Assembly (NCBI RefSeq): GCF_003605435.1
Contig: NZ_QXQB01000003.1
Coordinates: forward strand, 620,001 to 684,000
Direction of reading: 5' to 3'
DNA length: 64,000 nt
Source of the DNA: Paenibacillus pinisoli
Lineage (GTDB): Bacteria; Bacillota; Bacilli; Paenibacillales; Paenibacillaceae
Within the stretch, counting starts at the first letter, position 1; every line of letters starts with the position of its first letter. Of the stretch, positions 24,614-31,902 are shown one piece after another. The notes beneath the pieces were generated by a model, which saw nothing but the letters and a program-made list of their open reading frames with translations, made no database searches and was not told where the DNA came from. The position numbers and the translations under genes are program-made.

Positions 24614-25279
24614 TTATTGTTTTTTCCGCAGACCGCCTGTCGCTAGAAGCAGCACAAATGAGATAACGACCATGCCGGCCGTCCATGCCCATGCCATTGC
24701 CATGCTCCCTGAATCGACAGCCACGTAGATGGCAGTGGGGATTGTCTGGGTCTTGCCCGGGATGTTGCCCGCAATCATTAGCGTAGCTCCGAACTCGCCC
24801 AGGCTGCGCGCAAAGCCCAGAATATAAGCCGTCATCACGGCGCGCATCGTCAGCGGAAGCGTCACGTAGCGGAATACCTTCCACTCGCCTGCGCCCGCCG
24901 ATCTCGCTGCATCCTCCAAGTTCTTGTCCACCGAATCAAGCGCAACCTTCATCGTCTGGTACACCAGCGGGAATGCCACTACGATTGAAGCGATGATGGC
25001 CGCCCATGGCGAGAAGAGCACCGGAGCGGAGAATATCCACTCTGCTGCCTTGCCCAGAATCCCTTGCCGCCCCCATAACACGAGCAGCAGGAAGCCAACG
25101 ACCGTTGGCGGCAGCACAAGCGGCAGCATGAAAGCTGTCTCCAGCAGCACTTTGCCGCGGAATGACCGCCTAGACATCCACCACGCGGCAGCAATCCCGG
25201 CCACTGCCGCGACAACGCTTGCGACAAGCGCCACCTGCAAGGACAATACGACTGGCGGCCAGAACGACTGCCAGTTCAT
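24614..25279 (-). CDS. modB: Molybdate ABC transporter permease ModB
   Basis: 221 residues, a membrane subunit with five to six helices and the permease EAA-like loop EDAARSAGAGEWKVFRYVTL. It passes molybdate from the binding protein through the membrane. Its ATG overlaps the modA stop by one base (TAATG), so the two are translationally coupled. No ModC ATPase gene follows; the next transcript is the riboswitch operon. The ATPase must be elsewhere or shared. Confidence 0.9.
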   Translation of the reverse strand: MNWQSFWPPVVLSLQVALVASVVAAVAGIAAAWWMSRRSFRGKVLLETAFMLPLVLPPTVVGFLLLVLWGRQGILGKAAEWIFSAPVLFSPWAAIIASIVVAFPLVYQTMKVALDSVDKNLEDAARSAGAGEWKVFRYVTLPLTMRAVMTAYILGFARSLGEFGATLMIAGNIPGKTQTIPTAIYVAVDSGSMAMAWAWTAGMVVISFVLLLATGGLRKKQ

Positions 25280-26067
25280 TAAGGCTGATTCGGCAGGCTG
25301 AATCCGTATTTCACGAACAGATTGAGCGCCTCTTCCGTCTGCAGGTAGTCGTACAATTCGCGCGCTTGCTTCTCATGCTTGTTCGCTTTAATCATCCCGA
25401 TCGGATACAGAATCGGCTTGTAGCTGCCCGGATCTGCCGCAAAAGCGATATCCGTCTTGGATTCCGACTGTAGCGCGTCCGAACGGTATACAAATCCCGC
25501 ATCAACGTTGCCCGTCTCTACATATTGAAGCACTTGGCGGACATCCTTGGCCTGCACCGATTTATCTTGCAGCTGCTCCCACAGGCCGGCGTTCGTCAGC
25601 GCTTCCTTCGCGTAAGCTCCGGCGGGCACGCTCTCCGGAATGCCGATGGCCAGCTTGCCTACTTCGTCAGACAGCAGGTCCTGCACGCTGCCAAGGCTGT
25701 CTCCCTTGCCTTCCGGCGTCACCAGAACCAGCTCGTTGGACAGCAGATTGGTCCGATCCTTCTCATCGATAAGTCCCCTCTCAACCAAAGCGTCCATATT
25801 CTTGGTCGCGGCAGACAGGAACAGGTCAGCAGGCGCCCCTTGCTCAATCTGCTGCTGCAGCGAGCCGGAAGCCCCGTAATTGAACAATAGCGTTACGCCT
25901 GGATGCTCTTTCTCATAACCCTCTTTCAGCTCGTTCAACGCATCGGTTAAGCTTGCCGCTGCGGATATTGTCAATTCGACTTTCGGATTTGCGGATTCTT
26001 TCCCGCATGCTGCCAATACGACCGCCATGATGATGGCCATCATCAGTGCAATTGCATTTCTTTTCAT
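25279..26067 (-). CDS. modA: Molybdate-binding lipoprotein ModA
   Basis: 262 residues. A lipoprotein signal (MKRNAIALMMAIIMAVVLAA then Cys) is followed by the ModA pattern: 'LTISAAASLTDALNELKEGYEKEHPGV', 'YGASGSLQQQIEQGAPADLFLSA', and 'VLQYVETGNVDAGFVYRSDA'. The conserved Ser residues after 'AAAS' and 'GASGS' bind the oxyanion. First gene of the modAB operon, with an inverted repeat in its promoter region. Confidence 0.93.
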   Translation of the reverse strand: MKRNAIALMMAIIMAVVLAACGKESANPKVELTISAAASLTDALNELKEGYEKEHPGVTLLFNYGASGSLQQQIEQGAPADLFLSAATKNMDALVERGLIDEKDRTNLLSNELVLVTPEGKGDSLGSVQDLLSDEVGKLAIGIPESVPAGAYAKEALTNAGLWEQLQDKSVQAKDVRQVLQYVETGNVDAGFVYRSDALQSESKTDIAFAADPGSYKPILYPIGMIKANKHEKQARELYDYLQTEEALNLFVKYGFSLPNQP

Positions 26068-26093
26068 TCGTTCATTCTCCTCATCCCAATCAC

Positions 26094-26125
26094 TAGATAT
26101 ATCTATTTATATTTAAATATATCTA
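26094..26125. promoter_or_regulatory. Candidate operator of modAB and its regulator
   Basis: A perfect 9-bp inverted repeat, TAGATATAT and ATATATCTA, separated by 14 bases, lies 27 bases before modA in the divergent region shared with the regulator at 26248. Arm spacing suits a dimeric repressor binding two adjacent grooves. Confidence 0.55.
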
Positions 26126-26247
26126 AACATCATTATACCCACCCCTTTTTGGATCTGTAAATCCTATTCGGCTACTCCGACTTTTCGGCTTCATATGCTA
26201 CAATTGGCTATATCGAAATTGGAAACGGACCAGGAGGACAATCCGAC

Positions 26248-27192
26248 ATGTCTCAGCACCTTTCCTATACAACGGAAGAAATCGCCCAACTGCTGAAAAT
26301 ATCAAAGCTTACCGTCTACGATTTGATCAAAAAAGGGGAGCTTCTCTCCTATCGGGTCGGCAAGCAGATGCGCATCGACGCATCCGACCTTGATGCCTAC
26401 AAGCAGCGCAGCAAAGCCAGATCCGCCGGACAAGAGGCTTATGCCGCTTCAGCAGCAGCCTCAATCGTTGCCCATGGGACGGGTACAGCGCCTGTCCTCA
26501 CCGGTCAGGATATCAGCCTCGATATGCTCGCGAGCCATCTGGAGCGCCGTATGCCCGGACTGCGTCCGCTGCGCTCGCATACCGGAAGCCTCGACAGCTT
26601 GATCAGCATGTACAAGGGCGAGGCAGATATCGTCAGTACGCATCTCCTGGACGGAGACAGCGGCGAATACAATATCCCTTATATCCGCCGCTTGCTTATC
26701 GGCATGCCTTACATGGTCGTCAATCTGCTGAGCCGCCCTGCCGGATTGTACGTGGCGAAGGGCAATCCCCACAGGCTTGCCGGCTGGCCGGATCTAAGCC
26801 GACCCGGCCTAAGGCTCGCCAATCGGGAGGTAGGCTCTGGGGCGCGTGTACTGCTGGATGAGCAGCTGCGGCTGAACGGTATCGCGCCTGGCAGCATTGC
26901 AGGCTATGACAGCATCCACACCAGCCATATCTCCGTCGCCTCCAAGGTCGCATCGGGCGAAGCCGATGCCGGAGTAGGTACGGCAAGAGCTGCATCGATT
27001 GTAGAACAGGTTGATTTTATCCCGCTCACGCAAGAACGATACGACCTGGTTATCCTGAAGAACGGCCGCAGCAAGCCATGGCTGAACGAGCTGCTGGCCA
27101 TCTTGCGCTCGGATGAGTTCCGGCAGGAACTGCAATCCGTCTCCGGATACGACCTGTCTCTGACCGGCCAAGTGCTGTATGAGACGCCATAA
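26248..27192 (+). CDS. One-component regulator: excisionase-type HTH plus substrate-binding domain
   Basis: 314 residues, ATG behind CAGGAGG. Residues 1-50 form an excisionase-like helix-turn-helix (YTTEEIAQLLKISKLTVYDL..GKQMRIDASDLDAY). Residues ~85-310 form a periplasmic-binding-protein-like fold (PBP_like) with 'VNLLSRPAGLYVAKGNPHRL', 'ANREVGSGARVLLDEQL' and 'SGEADAGVGTARAA', as in ModE-unrelated molybdate/tungstate sensors. It is divergent from modAB, so it probably senses molybdate or molybdenum cofactor status and controls uptake. Confidence 0.8.
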   Translation: MSQHLSYTTEEIAQLLKISKLTVYDLIKKGELLSYRVGKQMRIDASDLDAYKQRSKARSAGQEAYAASAAASIVAHGTGTAPVLTGQDISLDMLASHLERRMPGLRPLRSHTGSLDSLISMYKGEADIVSTHLLDGDSGEYNIPYIRRLLIGMPYMVVNLLSRPAGLYVAKGNPHRLAGWPDLSRPGLRLANREVGSGARVLLDEQLRLNGIAPGSIAGYDSIHTSHISVASKVASGEADAGVGTARAASIVEQVDFIPLTQERYDLVILKNGRSKPWLNELLAILRSDEFRQELQSVSGYDLSLTGQVLYETP

Positions 27193-27252
27193 TTCATCCA
27201 TATCTTTACACATATTGGACTGGTTCATATAATAGATATATAAGGAACATAT

Positions 27253-27326
27253 CGGGGTATGGCGCAGCCTGGTAGCGCGCACCCTTGGGGTGGGTGAGGT
27301 CGCTGGTTCGAATCCAGTTACTCCGA
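27253..27326 (+). tRNA. tRNA-Pro (anticodon GGG)
   Basis: Acceptor stem CGGGGTA pairs with TACTCCG with one G-U pair and discriminator A. The D arm is GCGCAGCCTGGTAGCGC, the anticodon loop TTGGGGT within a CACCC/GGGTG stem, and the T loop TTCGAAT. No CCA is encoded. It reads CCC and CCT. Confidence 0.95.
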
Positions 27327-27356
27327 TGCTTTTTCTAAACCAAACTCGATAAAAAA

Positions 27357-27392
27357 GACTTCACACCGACATACCAGTGTGAAGTCCTTTTA
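27357..27392 (+). terminator. Terminator after tRNA-Pro
   Basis: GACTTCACAC and GTGTGAAGTC form a 10-bp stem followed by a T run; it may also serve the minus-strand gene at 27457. Confidence 0.85.
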
Positions 27393-27456
27393 TTATGCTC
27401 GAATCCAACCTATTTATCCTATTCCTATAAGAACTATCAGATCGGTAAAGAGAGGG

Positions 27457-28314
27457 TTATACTTCCATTATCTTGTTTTTCTGTTTCTCATATTCTTCCC
27501 GAGTAATTAACCCTTCCTTAAGAAGTTGTGACAGCTTCATTAGCTCATCAGCAACTGACGTATTTTGCATTTTTCCCTCACTTTGACTTGAGCTTATTTC
27601 GTTATTATCCTTTTGAATAATAAAAGAAAATATATTGTACCAATGCGTGGCATTATCATGATCTCTTTTATATTCGGGAGTACTCTTGGTTGTTTTTTCA
27701 GGATAATAGCCAAAAGTAATCCTAAAGAATGATTTTTTACTGTTATTAACGACAATTTGAAGTTGAATTTTATTAACGCTATCAGTTGAACTTGTTGATG
27801 CCCCTAAACCACCGATAATCGCTCCAACACCTCCGGCGAGTACACCTCCGACAAGCGCACCACCGATCTGACCAGTCCGTGAGGTTTTTGTAATACTAAT
27901 ACCATCAATTATTATTTCTGACTGCAGAATCTCACTATAGCCAAATTCAAATACACTATAGTCATATTTGCTCAATCCATCAATTAATTCTGAACCACTA
28001 TTATCGTTTTGATTCTCAACTATTAAAATCTTTTTAGCACTTTCATCAATTGCAATTAATGTTTCTCTGTCCTCAGAAATAAATGTTTGACTCGCTTTAA
28101 AACCATTCACCTTCACAACTTCTTCCATTTGTATTCTTAATTTCTCTTTTAAATTTGCCGTTTCTTTATTATCAAGAATTAAAGCTGCTAACCCGCTTAT
28201 TCCTAATCCAATCACTCCAACCCACATAAGAAAACCATTTTGACTCGCAATTCCTATAATTAATAAGATTCCAAAAACGACCCCCACTGAACATCCTATA
28301 CCCAAACCTCTCAT
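27457..28314 (-). CDS. SHOCT-domain membrane protein with glycine zipper
   Basis: 285 residues. Two N-terminal helices (VGVVFGILLIIGIA; MWVGVIGLGISGLAALI) precede a soluble beta-rich domain that contains a glycine-zipper (GGALVGGVLAGGVGAIIGGLG), and the C-terminal ~30 residues (SQLLKEGLITREEYEKQKNKI) are a SHOCT helix pair. SHOCT often marks oligomerisation or nucleic-acid-associated proteins. Function unknown. AT-rich compared with neighbours; probably accessory DNA. Confidence 0.75.
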   Translation of the reverse strand: MRGLGIGCSVGVVFGILLIIGIASQNGFLMWVGVIGLGISGLAALILDNKETANLKEKLRIQMEEVVKVNGFKASQTFISEDRETLIAIDESAKKILIVENQNDNSGSELIDGLSKYDYSVFEFGYSEILQSEIIIDGISITKTSRTGQIGGALVGGVLAGGVGAIIGGLGASTSSTDSVNKIQLQIVVNNSKKSFFRITFGYYPEKTTKSTPEYKRDHDNATHWYNIFSFIIQKDNNEISSSQSEGKMQNTSVADELMKLSQLLKEGLITREEYEKQKNKIMEV

Positions 28315-28759
28315 CTTCCGCCTCCTACACTTTTGTCTTGGTTTTCTATTGCTATGATCCCTTCTATTTCATTAATACGTCCTCCAGTTCAAGAATTTAT
28401 ACTATACTACCACATATCGACAAAATAGGTCTCTGGTTTTATATTAAAGCTAATTGAATGGTGATGATTTCCTATTTTTTTCACTTATATTGCAATCATT
28501 AAACATATTTTTAAAATTTCCAATGACAAATGAATAATCTTGAAAAAGGTCTCACACACAATAATATTGTAATTTCTTTGACCACTTTAATTAATCGTAC
28601 AAATTTCATAGACTGCCTAACGGTTCTCGGACAGATAAGTAAGTTCACTTTCTCACATCAATCCCACCCAAGGAATAATTTCCATATTTAAGCACATCCT
28701 AAAGCTATTGCCGTTCGAGCGACGGTTAAATTTACATGTCCATACTTCAGGAGGAACCC
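28315..28759. other. AT-rich intergenic region
   Basis: About 440 bases between divergent genes with no supported gene, RNA or clear repeat. The promoters of the SHOCT gene and of sodC must be here, but no pair is convincing. Confidence 0.4.
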
Positions 28760-29290
28760 ATGAAAAAAATGATGATGCTCCTTACTGTGCTGCTGCTTGT
28801 CCAGACAGCAGCCATCGCCAGCGCGGAGGAAGGCAACGCTCCTGCGGAGCAGTCGGTCACCATTGTGAACACTAAAGGCGAGGAGATCGGCAGCGCCCAA
28901 TTGAAGCAGCAAGGGGGCAAAGTAATGATTCAGCTGGAAGCAAAAGGCCTGACTCCAGGCGTACACGCCATTCACATCCATGCCGAAGGCAAGTGCGAGC
29001 CGCCGGAATTCAAGTCGGCAGGCGACCACTTCAATCCGCAGCATAAGCAGCATGGCTTCAAAAACCCGAAGGGCTTCCATGCCGGCGATCTGCCGAATAT
29101 TAAAGTGAAGGAAGACGGCACAGTCACCGCCATGCTGGAAAGCGAGACGGTTACCTTATTGCCGGGCAAGCCAAATACTCTGAGCAAAGAAGGCGGCACG
29201 TCGCTTGTCATTCACGAGAAGGGGGACGACTACGTCACCGACCCTTCCGGCAATTCCGGCGCACGCATCGCCTGCGGCGTCATTAAGTAA
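28760..29290 (+). CDS. Cu/Zn superoxide dismutase family protein
   Basis: 176 residues from the ATG at 28760, with CAGGAGG upstream. A signal peptide (MKKMMMLLTVLLLVQTAAIA, cleavage after ASA) exports it. SodC hallmarks: GVHAIHIHAEGKCEPPEFKS (copper histidines and first disulphide cysteine), AGDHFNPQHKQHGF and 'GFHAGDLPNI' (metal ligands), and the last part with 'SGARIACGVIK' (second cysteine). The ligand set looks complete except that I cannot verify every copper histidine. B. subtilis YojM, a relative, has lost copper binding, so activity needs testing. Confidence 0.9.
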   Translation: MKKMMMLLTVLLLVQTAAIASAEEGNAPAEQSVTIVNTKGEEIGSAQLKQQGGKVMIQLEAKGLTPGVHAIHIHAEGKCEPPEFKSAGDHFNPQHKQHGFKNPKGFHAGDLPNIKVKEDGTVTAMLESETVTLLPGKPNTLSKEGGTSLVIHEKGDDYVTDPSGNSGARIACGVIK

Positions 29291-29299
29291 CGCCCATAC

Positions 29300-29340
29300 A
29301 GCCGTTCCCGCCATACTAATGCGCGGGACGGCTTTTTTTT
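29300..29340 (+). terminator. Terminator of sodC-like gene
   Basis: AGCCGT-CCCGC pairs with GCGGGACGGCT with one bulged T, followed by eight T. Confidence 0.85.
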
Positions 29341-29360
29341 GTTTCGTACTCCGCGAATCG

Positions 29361-29385
29361 GGTTAATAAACCCTTAAGAGGCGAT
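29361..29385 (+). promoter_or_regulatory. Weak sigma-B-like promoter of ytxH-like gene
   Basis: GGTTAA, 13 bases, GGCGAT, 44 bases before the start. It matches the B. subtilis sigma-B consensus (GTTTAA, GGGTAT) only partly. The -35 lies in a GGGTT-AATA-AACCC inverted repeat. Confidence 0.3.
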
Positions 29386-29429
29386 ATACAGATTCGTATG
29401 GCCCAATAGATTCGAAGGAGAGATGCACT

Positions 29430-29807
29430 ATGTCCAAAAACACATCCACTAGCGGAGTTGTCGTCGGAGCATTGGTAGGAGGGGCGGTAGGCGCGATTAC
29501 AGCCCTGCTGTTTGCGCCGAAGTCAGGCCAACAGCTTCGTGCGGATATCGGAAATCAGCTCCAGTCGATCGGTCAATGCGCCAAGGAGCTTGCAGCGAGC
29601 GTAGGCACGCATACCAAAGAGATGGTGACCAGCGTAAGCGAGCAGGCAAAAGAAAGCGCCCAGGCCGCTGTAGAAGGCGTCAAAGCCGATGTTAATTCGA
29701 TGGCTCCTACAGAGGAGGACATCAAAAAGCTTGGCAAGGAAATGGATCAAATGCCTACCAATTCCGAGGTCAAGAGCAAGGGACGCACACCCGATCCGGC
29801 TCAATAA
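29430..29807 (+). CDS. YtxH-domain general stress protein
   Basis: 125 residues, ATG behind GAAGGAGAG. The N-terminus SGVVVGALVGGAVGAITALL then FAPKSGQQLR is the YtxH signature, a short glycine-rich helix and a turn. The rest is a long amphipathic Ala/Glu/Lys helix. In B. subtilis ytxGHJ is sigma-B controlled. Here the gene lies beside sigB, and a DUF948 (YtxG-like) gene lies on the other side, which supports a stress role. Confidence 0.85.
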   Translation: MSKNTSTSGVVVGALVGGAVGAITALLFAPKSGQQLRADIGNQLQSIGQCAKELAASVGTHTKEMVTSVSEQAKESAQAAVEGVKADVNSMAPTEEDIKKLGKEMDQMPTNSEVKSKGRTPDPAQ

Positions 29808-29822
29808 TAGATCATCCCAATG

Positions 29823-29855
29823 AAGAAGGAGCGCCGTCAAGGCGCTCCTCTTCTT
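29823..29855 (+). terminator. Terminator of ytxH-like gene
   Basis: AAGAAGGAGCGCC and GGCGCTCCTCTTCTT form a long stem with a GTCAA loop 16 bases after the stop. Confidence 0.75.
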
Positions 29856-30017
29856 GTGTCTGCTTGCCCATCCATATGCTATGTCCGATCTCTCCTGCTG
29901 CGATATAGTCCCCAGCGAATCATTCCGCAAAGCAAAATAGCCTGCAAGCCATCCTTATGGCTTACAGGCTATTCTATCTTGGCAGAGGCGGATTCCGGCC
30001 GGCAGCATCAGCCAGCC

Positions 30018-30800
30018 TTAACTCCCACCCTCCTCATCATCGTCGGCTAAGAGCGTTTTCAACCGCTCGATCGCCCGTCTCTGGATGCGGGAGACACTCA
30101 TTTGCGAGACGCCCAGCCGCTCGGCCACATCGCGCTGCGACAAGCCGTGCGTGTAGACAAGGGTCAGCACATGCTGCTCCTGCTCCTTCAAGCGGCCGAA
30201 CGCCTCTCTGAGGTCCATCCGGCCCTCAAGCGCTTGGAAGCCGTCAGCTTCCCCGGCAATCATATCGCCGACCGTAGCCGCGCTCTCCCCTTCCGAGGAC
30301 AACGGCATATCCAGCGATACATATTGATACGCCTCGCGCGATGTCATCACTTCAATGGTCTCTTCGACGCTCAGCTCCAGAACCTCCGCAATATCCTCAA
30401 TCTTGGGGGAGCGGCCTAGCTTGACCGTCAGGTCGTCGATCGCCTTTTGCAGCAGCAGGCCTTTCTCCTTAATGCGGCGCGGCACCTGGATGTACCAGGA
30501 TTTGTCCCGCAAAAAATTTTTCAGATGGCCGATCACGCTCTTCATCGCATAGCCTTCGAACGGAATGCCCTTCTCCGAGTCAAATTGCTTGAACAGCCGG
30601 AGCATCGACATCTGTCCCACCTGGAACAGATCCTCGTACAGATCGGGTCTGCTCCTGGACAGCTTGCCTGCCGCCATCCGAACGATGGATTCATAATGAA
30701 GAAGGAGCTGCGTCGCGCTCTCATTGCACTCATGCAGACGATAACGCTCCATAAGCATCAATGCGTGCTCCGGCGTCAATCCCGAGGATTGTCCAGTCAT
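30018..30800 (-). CDS. sigB: General stress sigma factor, SigB family
   Basis: 260 residues of the SigB/SigF/SigG type. Region 2 includes 'DLYEDLFQVGQMSMLRLFKQFDSEKGIPFEGYAMKSVIGHLKNFLRDKSW'; region 3 'IQVPRRIKEKGLLLQKAIDDL'; region 4 'LTLVYTHGLSQRDVAERLGVSQMSVSRIQRRAIERL'. The start overlaps the end of rsbW by 4 bases (ATGA), the standard anti-sigma/sigma arrangement. It would direct the general stress regulon, likely including the small stress genes in this island. A sporulation sigma (SigF) reading is disfavoured because the anti-sigma is RsbW-like and a RsbK/Y/M set is present. Confidence 0.85.
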   Translation of the reverse strand: MTGQSSGLTPEHALMLMERYRLHECNESATQLLLHYESIVRMAAGKLSRSRPDLYEDLFQVGQMSMLRLFKQFDSEKGIPFEGYAMKSVIGHLKNFLRDKSWYIQVPRRIKEKGLLLQKAIDDLTVKLGRSPKIEDIAEVLELSVEETIEVMTSREAYQYVSLDMPLSSEGESAATVGDMIAGEADGFQALEGRMDLREAFGRLKEQEQHVLTLVYTHGLSQRDVAERLGVSQMSVSRIQRRAIERLKTLLADDDEEGGS

Positions 30801-31243
30801 ACCATCTCCTCGTTTCTGCTCATGCGCTTAATGAGTACAACCTCCGTACCATTCTCGGAGCGTACGTGAACCTCATCCATCAGAGCCTCCATCAAGAAGA
30901 TGCCCAGTCCGCCGACCGCAACATCCGCAATCGGCGACTGGTGCAGCACGGAAGGCGCTGCGCTGTGCGCGGCTCTAACCACGTTCCCTCTTCCATCATC
31001 CTTGACCGTAATGCTCAGCACTTGCTCATCCCACAGGAAGGACAGCTCGACCATTCCGCCGAAGCCTTCCTCATAGGCATGCCGAATCGCATTCGTGCAC
31101 GCCTCGGTGACAGCAACCTTCATATCTTCAATAGCCTCATAAGAGAACCCGGCCTTGCTGGCAATCGCGAACAAAGCGGCTCTGACAATGTCCAGATAAT
31201 CGGCTCTCGCCGGAATACGTATAATAATAGGTAACGGATTCAT
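30797..31243 (-). CDS. rsbW: Anti-sigma factor RsbW (serine kinase), sigB-linked copy
   Basis: 148 residues. GHKL kinase pattern: N box AVTEACTNAIRHAYEEGFGG, G1-type 'ITVKDDGRGN', and GGLGIFLMEALMDEVHVRS. It holds sigma-B and phosphorylates the anti-anti-sigma RsbV. It is translationally coupled to sigB. A second copy, at 35708, is coupled to rsbV instead, so each protein partner has its own RsbW-like gene. Confidence 0.9.
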   Translation of the reverse strand: MNPLPIIIRIPARADYLDIVRAALFAIASKAGFSYEAIEDMKVAVTEACTNAIRHAYEEGFGGMVELSFLWDEQVLSITVKDDGRGNVVRAAHSAAPSVLHQSPIADVAVGGLGIFLMEALMDEVHVRSENGTEVVLIKRMSRNEEMV

Positions 31244-31278
31244 GCTTCACGATCCTTTCTCGCACTTTCAATTATAGC

Positions 31279-31710
31279 TTAATTCTGCCTTAGACGGTTC
31301 CATATTCGGATGGACGAAGCGATGCCGTCCGCAATCGCGGCGATCGTGCCGCCCTCCGGCCTCCCAATATCCCGGCTCGTCCGTTTCACCTTCGAAGCCG
31401 CTCCTGCAGCGGCTTCCTTGACCGATTGCGTCACCACATGAGTCGCTTGGCCAATCTCCTTGACGCTGGAAAATAATGCGTCAAGTTCCTGCATTTTTTT
31501 CTGCGCATCCACCGTTACGGCATTCGTATTGCGGACAACCTCGCGGGCGTCATGCGTGATTTGCAAGATTTCGCCTCTCAGATCGCCCAGCGTTTTTTTC
31601 GCGTCCTCAATCGCCGCTCCCGCCAGCTTCAGCGTTTTGAATGCAGCGAAGAGCATGACGACCGCAGCTATTGCAACCACTACGATACAGATTTCCACAA
31701 CTAGACTCAT
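31279..31710 (-). CDS. DUF948 (YtxG-like) membrane protein
   Basis: 143 residues from the ATG at 31710, with AAAGGGG upstream. One N-terminal helix (VVEICIVVVAIAAVVMLFAAF) is followed by a long coiled-coil-like part 'GEILQITHDAREVVRNTN', 'MQELDALFSSVKEIGQATHV', and a basic tail. This is the DUF948 plan of B. subtilis YtxG, a stress protein. It lies 36 bases before rsbW-sigB on the same strand and may be co-transcribed. Confidence 0.8.
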   Translation of the reverse strand: MSLVVEICIVVVAIAAVVMLFAAFKTLKLAGAAIEDAKKTLGDLRGEILQITHDAREVVRNTNAVTVDAQKKMQELDALFSSVKEIGQATHVVTQSVKEAAAGAASKVKRTSRDIGRPEGGTIAAIADGIASSIRIWNRLRQN

Positions 31711-31902
31711 AGGAACACGGCCCCTTTCCAACTATCCTTTCTCCCGTATTACCCTGCGCGGCTAAGGTTGAAACGGCGAATAGCGGAATCGCTCAAATTT
31801 TTCCGATTGGGCCCGGCATGCTATAATAGTAGAAAGAAAAGGCTCACACAGAGTACGGGCATCCAGATTCAGATACAAGTCCTGCACAAGAAGGAGGCTG
31901 TC

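Noticed and set aside
30018..31243. SigF/SpoIIAB sporulation pair
   Set aside because: Similar families, but no SpoIIAA-SpoIIAB-SigF order, and the neighbours (RsbK/RsbM/RsbY-like, YtxG/YtxH, GSP17M) point to sigma-B.
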